A stretch of 64,000 bases of DNA, from positions 434,001-498,000 of the forward strand of contig NZ_JAUSTJ010000002.1 of the NCBI RefSeq assembly GCF_030812785.1. Direction: 5' to 3'. Origin of the DNA: Sphingomonas kyeonggiensis (GTDB lineage Bacteria; Pseudomonadota; Alphaproteobacteria; Sphingomonadales; Sphingomonadaceae). Made by a program: the position numbers and the translations under genes. The notes below the pieces were generated by a model, which did not search any database, was not told the origin of the DNA, and worked only from the letters and a program-made list of their open reading frames with translations. Every line of letters begins with the position of its first letter. The stretch's first letter is position 1. Positions 8,543 through 17,853 of the stretch are shown one piece after another.

Positions 8543-9577
8543 ATGGAGAGAACCGGAAAGCCCACGATCAACGACGTCGCGCGTATCGCGGGCGTCTCGA
8601 AAAAGACCGTCAGCCGGGTGATCAATCGCTCGCCGCTGCTCAACGGCGAGACACGAGCCAAGGTCGAGCAGGTGATCGCCGACCTGGGCTATGTCCCCAA
8701 TGTCCAGGCGCGCGCGCTGGCGCTGCGCCGCAACTTCCTGATCGGCCTGATCCACGACAATCCCAATGCCCAGATGGTGATGAACGTGCAGGCCGGCATG
8801 CTCGAGGCGATGCGCGACACCGAGTTCGAACTGATCGTCCGCCCGATCGATCGCGGCAGCTCGACCATGCTCGAGGATGTGCGCAACTTTCTCGAGCGGC
8901 AGCGCCTCTATGGCGTGATGTTCCTGCCGCCGGTCTCGGAGAACGAGATGGTGGCCGAGCTCTGCCGCGAACTCGGCATCCGCTATGTCCGGATGGGTTC
9001 GGCGACGCTGGACAGCTCCGAGCACATGGTCGCGTCGAACGACAGCGACGTGGTGACCGAGGCGGTGAACCACCTGATCTCGCTCGGCCATCGCCGCATC
9101 GGCCTGATCGCGGGGCCGCACGGGTTCCGCTCCGCCCGCGAGCGCCGGAAGGGCTTCGAGAACGCGCTGGAGGAGGCGGGGATCAAGCTGCCGCGCAGCC
9201 TGATCGCGGACGGAAACTACACGTTCGAGACCGGGCTTGCCGCTGCCGACCGGCTGCTCGACCTGTCGCCGCGCCCCACCGCGATCTTCGCGTCGAACGA
9301 CGAGATGGCCGCCGCCACGCTCCACGCCGCGCGCCGCCGCGGGATGAGCGTGCCCGAGGATTTGTCGATCGTCGGCTTCGACGACACTGCCATCGCCTCG
9401 CATATCTGGCCGCCGCTCACCACGGTGCACTGGCCGATCATCTCGATGGCGCGGTCCGCGGCGCTCAAGCTGCTCGCCGAGTTCTTCGGTGACGATGGCA
9501 GCGCGGTGGAGGAGCCGTCGCTCTTTCCCTCGACGCTGATCCACCGTGCCTCGGTCGCCCCGCCGCGCGAGGGGTAG
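8543..9577 (+). CDS. LacI-family transcriptional regulator of the uronate locus
   Basis: The 344-residue product has an N-terminal LacI helix-turn-helix (TINDVARIAGVSKKTVSRVI, residues 8-27), the hinge helix near residue 55 and a periplasmic-binding-protein-like effector domain ending in a typical IGFDDTAIAS segment. It sits between the catabolic operon and the TonB receptor, and the same motif is found upstream of all three units, so it probably represses them until a uronate-derived inducer binds. Its nearest functional analogues would be KdgR/UxuR-type or other sphingomonad LacI regulators of TonB receptors; the effector is not known from sequence. Confidence 0.9.
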   Translation: MERTGKPTINDVARIAGVSKKTVSRVINRSPLLNGETRAKVEQVIADLGYVPNVQARALALRRNFLIGLIHDNPNAQMVMNVQAGMLEAMRDTEFELIVRPIDRGSSTMLEDVRNFLERQRLYGVMFLPPVSENEMVAELCRELGIRYVRMGSATLDSSEHMVASNDSDVVTEAVNHLISLGHRRIGLIAGPHGFRSARERRKGFENALEEAGIKLPRSLIADGNYTFETGLAAADRLLDLSPRPTAIFASNDEMAAATLHAARRRGMSVPEDLSIVGFDDTAIASHIWPPLTTVHWPIISMARSAALKLLAEFFGDDGSAVEEPSLFPSTLIHRASVAPPREG

Positions 9578-9583
9578 CTGCAT

Positions 9584-9726
9584 TCCCCTCCCTGCAAGGG
9601 AGGGGCTAGGGGTGGGTTAGAAAAGGTCGGGCTTGATGCCCGGCCTTTTCTGTTTTCGGCCAACGGCTCGTTGGGCTCGCTGCGCTCGCAACCCACCCCC
9701 GACCCCTCCCTTGCAGGGAGGGGAGG
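9584..9726. repeat. Family A palindromic repeat (copy 2, with insert)
   Basis: The ends, CCCTCCCTGCAAGGGAGGGG and its mirror TCCCTTGCAGGGAGGGGAGG, match the family at 4871 and 19874. The middle is longer than in the other copies and carries a hairpin with flanking A and T runs. Confidence 0.75.
9621..9650 (+). terminator. Terminator-like hairpin after the LacI gene
   Basis: AAAAGG.CGGGC, a five-base loop TTGAT and GCCCG.CCTTTT form a stem followed by a short T run. It lies within the family A repeat 44 bases after the LacI stop. It is nearly symmetrical and could act in both directions. Confidence 0.65.
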
Positions 9727-9824
9727 TAGAAGGGCGTGCCTTCGCTGGATTTGGGCGCTGCACGCCGGCATTTCCCCGATGTTGCTGAAATGCCGCAATC
9801 CCCCGATTGTGACATTTTCTTCAA

Positions 9825-9862
9825 TGACACCGGTTGACATCGGTGAATGGTAGCGTGATCAA
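9825..9862 (+). promoter_or_regulatory. Candidate receptor promoter with tandem operator motifs
   Basis: TGACACCGGT (9825-9834) is followed immediately by TGACATCGGT (9835-9844), a direct repeat with one mismatch and a period of ten bases, about one helical turn. TTGACA (9834-9839) overlaps the junction and could be the -35 hexamer, with a weak -10 (GATCAA) at 9857-9862 after 17 bases. This would place a repressor directly over the promoter. Confidence 0.55.
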
Positions 9863-10073
9863 TAGGGTGAACAAGCGTGACTGATACGCTTGCGCCCAAG
9901 CGGACGAGAAGATTCGCACAAAGGGGCGTGGGAGGGGGCAAGTCGCGACATGGCTGGAAACTTGCGGGGAGACGGAGGTCGTTTTCCGCGATGCTGTGTC
10001 GTACCCTGATTCCAGGCTTCCCGGGGCGCATCGACCAGTGCTTGTCGATGAAAGATCCTTGGGGAGGATATCG

Positions 10074-13000
10074 ATGATTTCTACCGCTGACACTCTGGCC
10101 CTGCGCCGTTCCGCGCTCCGTGGCACGACGGCGCTCGGCGCGCTCGGCATGGCGCTGCTGATGGCCGCACCAGCCTGGGCGCAGACCACCGAGGCGACCA
10201 CCGCGGTCACCGCCGCTGCCCAGGACGATCCCCAGGCCCGGCCGCAGGACCAGACCGAGAGCGGCGATTCGATCGTTGTCACCGGTTTCCGCGCGTCGCT
10301 GGCCAATTCGGTCAACATCAAGCGCAACTCGAACCAGATCGTCGATGCGATCACCGCCGAGGACATCGCCGATTTCCCGGACGCGAACCTGGCGGAATCG
10401 ATCCAGCGCCTGCCGGGCGTCTCGATCGACCGCGACAATGGCGAGGGCCGCACGATCACCGTGCGCGGCCTGGGCGGCGATTTCCAGGCGGTGCGCCTGA
10501 ACGGTGCCGACGCGCAGAACGTCGCGGGCGGCAACCAGTCCGACGCCGGCGCCAACCGCTCGCGCGGCTTCGACTTCAACACCTTCGCCTCGGAGCTGTT
10601 CGGCGGCATCAAGGTGACCAAGTCGACCGCGGCCGAGAATGACGAAGGCTCGCTCGGCGCGATCATCGACCTGACCACCGGCCGGCCGCTCTCGTACAAG
10701 AAGAACAGCTTCGCGGTGGGCGCCGAGGCCGAGTATCGCGAGAACGGCAAGAAGTGGAACCCGCGCTTCACCGGCCTGGCATCGGTGCGCGTGACCGACA
10801 ATTTCGGCATCCTGGTCTCCGGCGCCTACCAGAAGCAGGAACAGCAGATCGACGCATATCGCCGCAATATCGGCGTGTTCGAATATACCTATCGCAACTC
10901 GCAGATCGCCGGCGTGACTCCGAACGTGTTCGGCTTCGCCCGCCCGAGCAACCAGGGCACCGGCGCCACCTTCGGCTCGGACCCGGCCGCCTATGCGCTG
11001 GTCACGCCGACCACGATCATCCCGGGCCTGCCCTCGATCGGCCGCCAGTATCTCGATTATGAGCGGATCGGCGCCACCGCGACGATGCAGTGGAAGCCGA
11101 GCGCCGGCACCGAGATCACGCTGGACGGCGTCTGGTCGCGCTACGACCAGAACAGCAACAACACCGGCATCACCCCGATCGGCCTCAACCGCAACGGCAC
11201 CAATGCGCGCGTGGTCGGCACGGGCAGCGCCGGCCTGCGGGCGATCGGCACGACCAACGGCAATGCCGACCGCGTGGCGCTCTATGCGAACTGCGTGCCC
11301 AGCGCGATCATCGACTGCAATGGCGAGCAGGCGGGCAATGGCGTGGGCCAGGCGGCGCTGCCAGGCTATTTGAACAGCCTCAACCCGAACAACCTCAACC
11401 CGTTCGATTACTACAATAATCCGGCCTCGCCGGGCTATGTCGCGACGGCGAACCAGACCGGCTATTACAACGAGCTGCTCGGCCGCCCGAACACCAAGAT
11501 CCGTGCCGCGCATGTCAACGGCGCCGGCCAGGCCGATTATCTCGTCCTCGACGATGTCGACTGGCGCAGCTTCGCCGACACCCAGTTCGGCCGCACCGAC
11601 TTCAAGCAGGTGACGCTGAACGTCCACCAGGAATTCGCGCCGGGCTTCTATGCCGATGCGACCGGCGGCTGGTCCAAGTCCGAGTTCCGCGCCTATGGCC
11701 TGCTCGCCGAGTTCAACGCGATCGACCGCGACGGCTATACGTTCGACGAGCGCGACGGCGGCAAGATGCCGGTGTTCAACCCGGGCTTCGACGTGGCGAA
11801 CCCGAACAACTGGACGCTGGTCAAGGGTCTGTCGACGATCCGCTACTTCACCAACACGGTGGACAACGAGTTCAAGGTGGCGCGGGTCAACTTCACCTAT
11901 GAAGCGCTGCCCGAGATGTCGATCCGCTTCGGCGGCACGGCCAAGCAGTTCGCCTATGAGGGCGACCAGGGCCGCCGCAACCAGTCGATCGAGGCGATCA
12001 ACCCGACGCTGGCGGAGGCGAAGCTCAACATCACCGATCTTGGCCAGACGATCGGCTTCGGCCAGGGGCTGAACGTGACCCAGGGCACGCCGACCAGCTA
12101 TTATGCGCCGGACATCAACAAGTTCATCAGCCAGTTCGGCATCAACTGCAACTGCGTGAACAAATGGGGCGATTTCCGCGCGGTGGTCGATGGCCGCCAG
12201 CGCTCGGGCGTGACCGAGAACGACGTGTCGGGCTTCTTCCAGGTCGACTACAACGTCAACCTGCTCGGCCGTCCGCTGCGCGGCAATGTCGGCCTGCGCG
12301 TCGCCAATACCCGCGTCTCGGGCGCGGGCAATGTCGGCGGCGCGGACGGTGTCGCCGGCCTGGCGGTGACCGCCAAGAACGAATATTGGGACTGGCTGCC
12401 CTCGATGAACGCGAACTGGGAGGTGATGGACGACCTGCTTGTCCGCTTCGCCGCGTCGAAGGTGATGTCGCGGCCGCAGCTCTCCAGCCTGACGCCGGGT
12501 ACCACGGCCTTTACCACCAGCCTGAACGCCAATGGCACGGCGCCGTCGCTGACGGTGGGCAACCCCTATCTCAACCCGTTCCGCGCGACCAATCTCGACC
12601 TGAGCGTCGAGAAGTATTTCGCGCATAACGGCTTGATCGCGGTGAACCTGTTCAAGAAGAAGATCGACAGCTTCCCGCAGCAGGTCGCGCTCGAGGCGCC
12701 GCTCGGCGCGGTGTTCGAGCCGGAAGTCTATCAGCAGGTGCTCGGCTTCATCACCAATCCCGCGCTGCTCAACTACACCATGGCGGGCGGCACCTGGGCG
12801 ATCCGCCAGTTCAAGGATGCGCCGGGCGGCGACATCAAGGGCATCGAAGTCAATCTGCAGACCGACTTCTTCTTCCTGCCGGGCTTCCTCAAGCATTTCG
12901 GCGTGACGGCGAACTACACGCACATCGACTCGAACCTGAGCTATCTGACTGGCACGGTGCTCAACACCAGCCAGACGATCTCGGGCACGGCGGTGAACAG

Positions 13001-13400
13001 CTATGCCGAGGGGCCGTTCCTCAACACCTCGCCGGATGCGTTCAACGCGACGCTCTACTACGAGGACAGCAAGTTCTCGGCCCGCGTCTCGGGTTCGTGG
13101 CGCGCCCGCTACGTCAACCGCTTCCCGCTCTCGACCGGCACCTGCTCGGTGGGCACCACCACCGTCGGCGGGGGCCCCTGCAACTCGCCGGTGTTCGCGG
13201 ACTTCGGCTATAACGAGGACCAGCTGAACATCGACTTCGCGCTGTCCTATGCGGTGACCGACTTCGCCAAGCTGTCGGTCGAGGGCCGTAACATGACCAA
13301 CTCGCCGCAGTATCGCACCATGTATGCGGCGAACCCGGTCTCGCAGACCTATGCCAGCACCGGGCGGATCATCACCGCCGGGCTGCGCATGACCTTCTGA
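10074..13400 (+). CDS. TonB-dependent receptor, Caulobacter/Sphingomonas type
   Basis: The 1108-residue product has a signal peptide ending near AAPAWAQ (cleavage about residue 36), a TonB-box-like SIVVTGF near residue 67, a plug domain (DANLAESIQRLPGVSIDRD, GEGRTITVRGL) and a long C-terminal beta barrel ending in RMTF, the terminal Phe expected of outer-membrane barrels. Receptors of this large type import oligosaccharides in sphingomonads and Caulobacter. Position next to the LacI gene, with a shared motif, suggests oligouronide uptake. ATG 10074 follows GGGGAGG at good spacing. Upstream in-frame extension is possible but would lose the clean signal peptide. Confidence 0.92.
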   Translation: MISTADTLALRRSALRGTTALGALGMALLMAAPAWAQTTEATTAVTAAAQDDPQARPQDQTESGDSIVVTGFRASLANSVNIKRNSNQIVDAITAEDIADFPDANLAESIQRLPGVSIDRDNGEGRTITVRGLGGDFQAVRLNGADAQNVAGGNQSDAGANRSRGFDFNTFASELFGGIKVTKSTAAENDEGSLGAIIDLTTGRPLSYKKNSFAVGAEAEYRENGKKWNPRFTGLASVRVTDNFGILVSGAYQKQEQQIDAYRRNIGVFEYTYRNSQIAGVTPNVFGFARPSNQGTGATFGSDPAAYALVTPTTIIPGLPSIGRQYLDYERIGATATMQWKPSAGTEITLDGVWSRYDQNSNNTGITPIGLNRNGTNARVVGTGSAGLRAIGTTNGNADRVALYANCVPSAIIDCNGEQAGNGVGQAALPGYLNSLNPNNLNPFDYYNNPASPGYVATANQTGYYNELLGRPNTKIRAAHVNGAGQADYLVLDDVDWRSFADTQFGRTDFKQVTLNVHQEFAPGFYADATGGWSKSEFRAYGLLAEFNAIDRDGYTFDERDGGKMPVFNPGFDVANPNNWTLVKGLSTIRYFTNTVDNEFKVARVNFTYEALPEMSIRFGGTAKQFAYEGDQGRRNQSIEAINPTLAEAKLNITDLGQTIGFGQGLNVTQGTPTSYYAPDINKFISQFGINCNCVNKWGDFRAVVDGRQRSGVTENDVSGFFQVDYNVNLLGRPLRGNVGLRVANTRVSGAGNVGGADGVAGLAVTAKNEYWDWLPSMNANWEVMDDLLVRFAASKVMSRPQLSSLTPGTTAFTTSLNANGTAPSLTVGNPYLNPFRATNLDLSVEKYFAHNGLIAVNLFKKKIDSFPQQVALEAPLGAVFEPEVYQQVLGFITNPALLNYTMAGGTWAIRQFKDAPGGDIKGIEVNLQTDFFFLPGFLKHFGVTANYTHIDSNLSYLTGTVLNTSQTISGTAVNSYAEGPFLNTSPDAFNATLYYEDSKFSARVSGSWRARYVNRFPLSTGTCSVGTTTVGGGPCNSPVFADFGYNEDQLNIDFALSYAVTDFAKLSVEGRNMTNSPQYRTMYAANPVSQTYASTGRIITAGLRMTF

Positions 13401-13479
13401 CCTTCGGGGGAGGGCGTGGGGCGGTGCCGGCTGGCGCCGCTCCATTCCTGGTCCCCGGATGGGCACTCCGTTGCTCACT

Positions 13480-13513
13480 GGCCGGCGCCATGCCTCCAGG
13501 CGCCGGCCGTTTT
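13480..13513. terminator. Strong terminator between receptor and kup
   Basis: GGCCGGCGCC (13480-13489) and GGCGCCGGCC (13499-13508) form a perfect ten-base-pair stem with a nine-base loop, followed by GTTTTG on the plus strand. It serves the receptor gene; the convergent kup gene ends 18 bases further on. Confidence 0.8.
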
Positions 13514-13530
13514 GTGTGCGGGCAACGGGG

Positions 13531-15417
13531 TTAGATCTCCACCTGGCTGCCCAGTTCGACCACGCGGTTGGTCGGCAGCTTGAAGAACTCCATCGCGCTT
13601 TCCGCATTGCGGACCATCCAGGCGAACAGCTTCTCGCGCCAGATCGCCATGCCGGGGCGCGACGAGGCGATCAGCGTCTGGCGGGCGAGGAAATAGCTGG
13701 TTTCCATCGGCTTGAACGGCTCGCCCGCCTCGGCGCCCAGCCCGCGCAGGGCGGCGGGGATGTCGACTTCGTCCATGAAGCCATAGTGGAGGACCACCCG
13801 GTAGAAGCCTGCACCGAGCTGGGTCACGTCGTTGCGGGCTTCGGGCGCGACGTGCGGGACCTGCTCGATCGCGACGGTTAGGATCACCACGCGCTCATGC
13901 AGCACCTTGTTGTGCTTGAGGTTGTGGAGCAGGGCCGGGGGAATGTCGTCGGTACTGGCGAGGAAGACCGCGGTGCCAGGCACGCGCTGCACCGAATGGC
14001 CGGCGGACTGGATGAATATCTGGATCGGCATCGCCCCTTCGTGCAGCCGCGCGCGGACCAGCTTGCGCCCGGTCGCCCAGGTGGTGAGCAGGGTGAAGGC
14101 GATCGCGGCGACGAGCAGCGGGAACCAGCCGCCATCGGGAATCTTGGTGACGTTCGAGGCGAAATAGAGCCCGTCGATCAGCAGGAAGCCGCCGGTGACC
14201 AGCCCGGCCACCACCGGCGGCCATTTCCACACCGCGAAGGTCAGCACGCCCAGCATGCAGGCAGTGATGAACATCGTCCCGGTCACCGCGATGCCGTACG
14301 CCGCAGCGAGGTTGCTCGAGCTGCGGAAGCCGAGGACGAGCAGGATGACCATGACCAGCAGGAGCCAGTTGGCCAGCGGGACATAGATCTGGCCCGCGGC
14401 TTTCGCGCTGGTGTGGAGGATGCGCAGACGGGGGAGGAAACCGAGCTGGACGGCTTGCTGCGTGACCGAAAAGGCGCCCGAGATCACCGCCTGCGACGCG
14501 ATCACCGTCGCCATCGTCGCGAGGATGACGAGGGGGAGTCGGGCCCAGTCCGGCGCCAGCAGGAAGAAGGGGTTCTGGACCGATGCCGGGTGGCTGAGCA
14601 GCAGCGCCGACTGGCCGAGATAGTTGAGCATCAGGCAGGGGAAGGCGATGTAAAGCCAGGAGACCATGATCGCCTTGCGGCCGAAATGGCCCATGTCGGC
14701 ATAGAGCGCCTCCGCACCCGTCACCGCCAGCACCACCGAGCCGAGCGCGAGGAAGGCGAGCATCGGATCGAGCAGGAAGAAGTTGAGCGCGTACCAGGGG
14801 TTGAGCGCCCAGAGGATATCCGGGTTCTTCGCGATGCCGAACGCACCGAGCACCGCGATCACCAGGAAATAGAAGACCATCACCGGGCCGAACAGCTTCC
14901 CCACCCGGGCGGTGCCGTGCGACTGGATCGCGAACAGGCCGATCAGGATGACGATGCTGATCGGCAGCACCAGCTCGGACAGCGAGCTCTGGACGGTGGC
15001 GAGGCCCTCCACGGCGGACAGCACCGAGACCGCCGGCGTGATGATCGCGTCGCCATAGAAGAGCGCGGTGGCGGTCACGCCCAGCGCGGCGATCCACGGC
15101 GTCCAGCGCGTCTCGCCGAGCTTGCGCTGGATCAGCGCGAGCAGCGCGAGGCTGCCGCCTTCGCCCTTGTTGTCCGCGCGCAGGATGATGAAGACATATT
15201 TGACCGTCACCACCAGCATCATCGTCCAGAAGACCAGCGACAGCACCCCGAAGATGTGCGCCCGGTCCACCGCCAGCGGGTGGTGGCCGATGAAGCTTTC
15301 CTTGAGCGAATAGAGCGGCGAGGTGCCGATATCGCCGAACACCACGCCGATCGCGCCTACCGCCAGGGTGCCTAGCCGATCCTGATGGCCGGGTTCGGCC
15401 GTGTGTGTGGTGTCCAA
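13531..15417 (-). CDS. kup: Low-affinity potassium uptake protein Kup
   Basis: The 628-residue protein matches the KUP/HAK/KT family: [26 protein letters not shown] near the N-terminus (given here only as the family signature), about twelve membrane segments and a C-terminal cytoplasmic domain. It takes up potassium with protons across the inner membrane. The first in-frame start is TTG at 15417 with a poor ribosome site, so the N-terminal few residues are uncertain. It is transcribed away from the kdp operon, pairing a constitutive with an inducible system. Confidence 0.93.
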   Translation of the reverse strand: MDTTHTAEPGHQDRLGTLAVGAIGVVFGDIGTSPLYSLKESFIGHHPLAVDRAHIFGVLSLVFWTMMLVVTVKYVFIILRADNKGEGGSLALLALIQRKLGETRWTPWIAALGVTATALFYGDAIITPAVSVLSAVEGLATVQSSLSELVLPISIVILIGLFAIQSHGTARVGKLFGPVMVFYFLVIAVLGAFGIAKNPDILWALNPWYALNFFLLDPMLAFLALGSVVLAVTGAEALYADMGHFGRKAIMVSWLYIAFPCLMLNYLGQSALLLSHPASVQNPFFLLAPDWARLPLVILATMATVIASQAVISGAFSVTQQAVQLGFLPRLRILHTSAKAAGQIYVPLANWLLLVMVILLVLGFRSSSNLAAAYGIAVTGTMFITACMLGVLTFAVWKWPPVVAGLVTGGFLLIDGLYFASNVTKIPDGGWFPLLVAAIAFTLLTTWATGRKLVRARLHEGAMPIQIFIQSAGHSVQRVPGTAVFLASTDDIPPALLHNLKHNKVLHERVVILTVAIEQVPHVAPEARNDVTQLGAGFYRVVLHYGFMDEVDIPAALRGLGAEAGEPFKPMETSYFLARQTLIASSRPGMAIWREKLFAWMVRNAESAMEFFKLPTNRVVELGSQVEI

Positions 15418-15498
15418 GGCGTAGCTTTCACTTCCGGCACCGCCCTCGGCGCCCTCGAACCCGCCTAGTATCCAGAGGTTCCGGCCCCAGCCAACGAT

Positions 15499-15516
15499 TT
15501 TATGGAATCTTTATGG
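15499..15516 (+). promoter_or_regulatory. Candidate KdpE-binding site (direct repeat)
   Basis: TTTATGG occurs at 15499-15505 and again at 15510-15516, an 11-base period, in an otherwise GC-rich gap between kup and the kdp operon. The Escherichia coli KdpE site is described as two TTTATA/TTTACA-like half sites about one helical turn apart, which this resembles. Function is inferred. Confidence 0.45.
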
Positions 15517-15591
15517 TGGGTACCAACTTCCCCGTGGAACCTTAACTCCCCCCCGGACCACATCGCCACGCGACAATGTGGGAGTTTCACC

Positions 15592-15933
15592 GTGGGTTTG
15601 TCGTTGCGTCATCTGGAGGAAGGAACCGGGGGCTGGCCTGCCCAGCTCGGGCTCCGGCTGGGCGGCGTGCTGCTGCTCGGCGCCTGCGCGCTCGCTGTGT
15701 GGGCGCTGGTCGTCTCGATGCATCGCCCGCCACAGCACAGCGCAAGTCCCGCCGAGTTCGGCGAGGCAGTCTCCTCCGTCGCGGCCTGGATGCTGGGCTG
15801 GGCGCTGCTGATCGAGGGGCCGGGCCTGTTCCGCCTGATCCCGGTGCCGCCCCGCCACGTTCGCTTTGACAAAGGGCGCTTCGACAAGGGGCGCTTCGAC
15901 AGATCGCGCTTCGACGCACCCCATTCGAAATAG
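15592..15933 (+). CDS. Small membrane protein at the head of the kdp operon
   Basis: I do not recognise this 113-residue protein. It has two hydrophobic segments (about residues 21-40, LGGVLLLGACALAVWALVV, and 60-78) and a C-terminal tail of short repeats, FDKGRFDKGRFDRSRFD, encoded by four 15-base tandem units. GTG 15592 follows GGGAG at eight bases; an upstream ATG at 15502 falls within the TTTATGG repeat and is unlikely to be used. It ends 11 bases before the next ORF and reads in the kdp direction, so it is probably co-transcribed. A role in Kdp assembly or sensing is possible but unproven. Confidence 0.65.
   Translation: MGLSLRHLEEGTGGWPAQLGLRLGGVLLLGACALAVWALVVSMHRPPQHSASPAEFGEAVSSVAAWMLGWALLIEGPGLFRLIPVPPRHVRFDKGRFDKGRFDRSRFDAPHSK
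15862..15920 (+). repeat. Four 15-base tandem repeats within a coding region
   Basis: Units of the form CGCTTYGACAARGGG start at 15862, 15877, 15892 and 15907 (the last decayed). They encode the charged, aromatic C-terminal tail of the small membrane protein. Confidence 0.8.
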
Positions 15934-15944
15934 GGAAGAAAACC

Positions 15945-16028
15945 ATGAACGACCTGATCTGGCTGGGGGCACTGGCAGGGCTGGTCCTGCTCACCCTCGG
16001 CTTTGTCCGCCTCTGCGACCGGGCCTGA
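15945..16028 (+). CDS. 27-residue membrane peptide upstream of kdpF
   Basis: The ATG follows AGGGAAG at good spacing and the frame encodes a single hydrophobic helix, roughly residues 4-22, ending in RLCDRA. It lies 11 bases after the previous ORF and 11 before kdpF. Short single-helix ORFs ahead of kdpF are seen in other proteobacterial kdp operons to my knowledge, but I cannot name a family. Its size puts it below usual gene-calling limits. Confidence 0.6.
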   Translation: MNDLIWLGALAGLVLLTLGFVRLCDRA

Positions 16029-16039
16029 GGAGAACCGCC

Positions 16040-16129
16040 ATGCCGCTGCCGCTCATTCTCGCCGGGCTCACCGCTTTGGGCCTGCTCCTCTACCTCGTGG
16101 CCGTGCTCGTCCGGCCCGAGCGCTTCTGA
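16040..16129 (+). CDS. kdpF: Potassium-transporting ATPase subunit KdpF
   Basis: The 29-residue peptide is a single membrane helix ending VRPERF; KdpF of Escherichia coli is also 29 residues and ends with EAF after a similar helix. KdpF stabilises the KdpFABC complex in the inner membrane. The start follows GAGGAGAA. It is 12 bases before kdpA. Confidence 0.8.
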   Translation: MPLPLILAGLTALGLLLYLVAVLVRPERF

Positions 16130-16141
16130 TCGGAAATCTCC

Positions 16142-17842
16142 ATGACCGTCCAAGGCTGGATGCTGATCCTCGTCTTCACGCTCATCCTCGTCGCGCTCGC
16201 GAAGCCGGTGGGGCTGTGGCTGTTCGCCATCTATGAGGGGCGGCGCACGCCGCTCCACACCGTGCTCGGCCCCGTCGAGCGCGGCTTCTACAAGCTCGCG
16301 GGCGTCGACCCCAATGCCGAGCAGGGCTGGCGCCGCTACGCGCTGCACATGCTGGCCTTCCAGGTCGCGACCTTCGCCTTCACCTATTTCATCCTGCGCT
16401 TCCAGGACCTGCTGCCGCTCAATCCGCGCGGGCTGGCCGGCCAGTCGCCGGACCTCGCCTTCAACACGGCGGTGAGCTTCACCACCAACACCAACTGGCA
16501 GAGCTATTCGGGCGAGACGCTGTCGATCCTGAGCCAGATGCTCGGCCTGACGATCCACAACTTCCTGTCGGCGGCCACCGGCATCGCGATCGCCTTTGCG
16601 CTGTTCCGTGGCTTCTCGCGCAAGCAGGCGAACGGCATCGGCAATTTCTGGGCCGACATGACCCGGGTGACGCTCTACGTGTTGCTGCCGGCCTGCCTGC
16701 TCTACGCGATCTACTTCATCGCGAGCGGCGTGCCGCAGACCTTCCTGAGCTCGGTCGATGCGACCACGCTGGAAGGCGCCAAGCAGACGATCCTGCTCGG
16801 GCCGGTCGCCTCGCAGGAAGCAATCAAGATGCTCGGCACCAATGGCGGCGGCATCTTCAACGTCAATTCGGCGCACCCGTTCGAGAACCCGAGCGCGCTG
16901 ACCAACTTCGTCCAGATGCTGTCGATCCTCGCGATCGGCGCGGGGCTGACCTACACCTTCGGCAAGGCCGTGGGGAACACGCGCCAGGGCTGGGTGATCC
17001 TCGCCGCGATGCTGGCGATGTTCGTCGGCGGCGCCGCCATCACCTATTGGCAGGAAGCCGGGGGCACTCCGATGCTCCACCAGCTGGGCCTTGCCGGCGG
17101 CAGCATGGAGGGCAAGGAAGTCCGCTTCGGCATCGCGGCCAGCGCGCTGTTCAGCGTGGTGACCACGGCGGCATCGTGCGGCGCGGTCAATGCGATGCAC
17201 GACAGCCTGACCCCGCTGGGCGGCCTGATCCCGCTGTTCAACATGCAGCTGGGCGAAGTCGTGATCGGCGGCGTGGGTGCCGGCATCTACGGCTTCCTGC
17301 TGTTCGCCATCCTCGCGGTGTTCGTCGCGGGCCTGATGGTCGGCCGCACGCCGGAATATGTCGGCAAGAAGATCGAGAGCCGCGAAGTGAAGCTCGCGGT
17401 GCTGGCCATCGCGGTGCTGCCGCTGATGATCCTGGGTTTCACCGCGCTCGCTTCGGTGCTGCCGATGGGGCTTGCAGGTCCGCTCAACAAGGGCCCGCAC
17501 GGCTTCAGCGAGATCCTCTACGCCTTCACCTCCGCCACGGCCAATAACGGCTCCGCCTTCGCCGGCCTGAGCGCGAACACGCCCTTCTACAATGGGCTGC
17601 TCGGCGTCGCGATGTGGATCGGCCGCTTCTTCATCATCGTGCCCGTGCTCGCCATCGCCGGCAGCCTGGCCGCGAAGAAGGTGCACCCGGAAAGCGCGGG
17701 CTCGTTCCCGACGACCGGCCTGCTCTGGATCGGCCTGCTCATCGGCATCATCCTGGTCCTGGGCGGACTCACGTTCCTCCCCAGCCTCGCGCTCGGTCCC
17801 ATCGCCGATCATCTCGCGATGATCCACGGCCAGCTCTTCTGA
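16142..17842 (+). CDS. kdpA: Potassium-transporting ATPase potassium-binding subunit
   Basis: The 566-residue channel-like subunit of the KdpFABC pump. Selectivity-filter-like loops are visible: [10 protein letters not shown] around residue 115, [10 protein letters not shown] around 230, a third near [10 protein letters not shown] and a fourth at [10 protein letters not shown]. About ten membrane helices. It selects potassium and passes it to the pump core. Length matches the family (557 in Escherichia coli). It is followed 11 bases later by kdpB. Confidence 0.97.
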   Translation: MTVQGWMLILVFTLILVALAKPVGLWLFAIYEGRRTPLHTVLGPVERGFYKLAGVDPNAEQGWRRYALHMLAFQVATFAFTYFILRFQDLLPLNPRGLAGQSPDLAFNTAVSFTTNTNWQSYSGETLSILSQMLGLTIHNFLSAATGIAIAFALFRGFSRKQANGIGNFWADMTRVTLYVLLPACLLYAIYFIASGVPQTFLSSVDATTLEGAKQTILLGPVASQEAIKMLGTNGGGIFNVNSAHPFENPSALTNFVQMLSILAIGAGLTYTFGKAVGNTRQGWVILAAMLAMFVGGAAITYWQEAGGTPMLHQLGLAGGSMEGKEVRFGIAASALFSVVTTAASCGAVNAMHDSLTPLGGLIPLFNMQLGEVVIGGVGAGIYGFLLFAILAVFVAGLMVGRTPEYVGKKIESREVKLAVLAIAVLPLMILGFTALASVLPMGLAGPLNKGPHGFSEILYAFTSATANNGSAFAGLSANTPFYNGLLGVAMWIGRFFIIVPVLAIAGSLAAKKVHPESAGSFPTTGLLWIGLLIGIILVLGGLTFLPSLALGPIADHLAMIHGQLF

Positions 17843-17853
17843 GGTCCAATTCC

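Larger units (their letters stand above)
9578..10073. other. 496-base gap between LacI gene and TonB receptor
   Basis: No gene is seen. From left to right the gap holds a family A repeat with an embedded terminator-like hairpin (9584-9726), about 100 bases with nothing recognised, a promoter with tandem operator-like motifs (9825-9862), and a leader of about 200 bases ending in a GGGGAGG ribosome site. Confidence 0.7.

Noticed and set aside
9606..13607. Open minus-strand frame of more than 1300 codons opposite the TonB receptor
   Set aside because: Same composition artefact; the receptor on the plus strand has signal peptide, plug and barrel features.
15502..15591. ATG 15502 as start of the small membrane protein
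   Set aside because: It lies within the TTTATGG direct repeat, has no ribosome site, and would add an unconserved-looking 30-residue extension; GTG 15592 has a good site.
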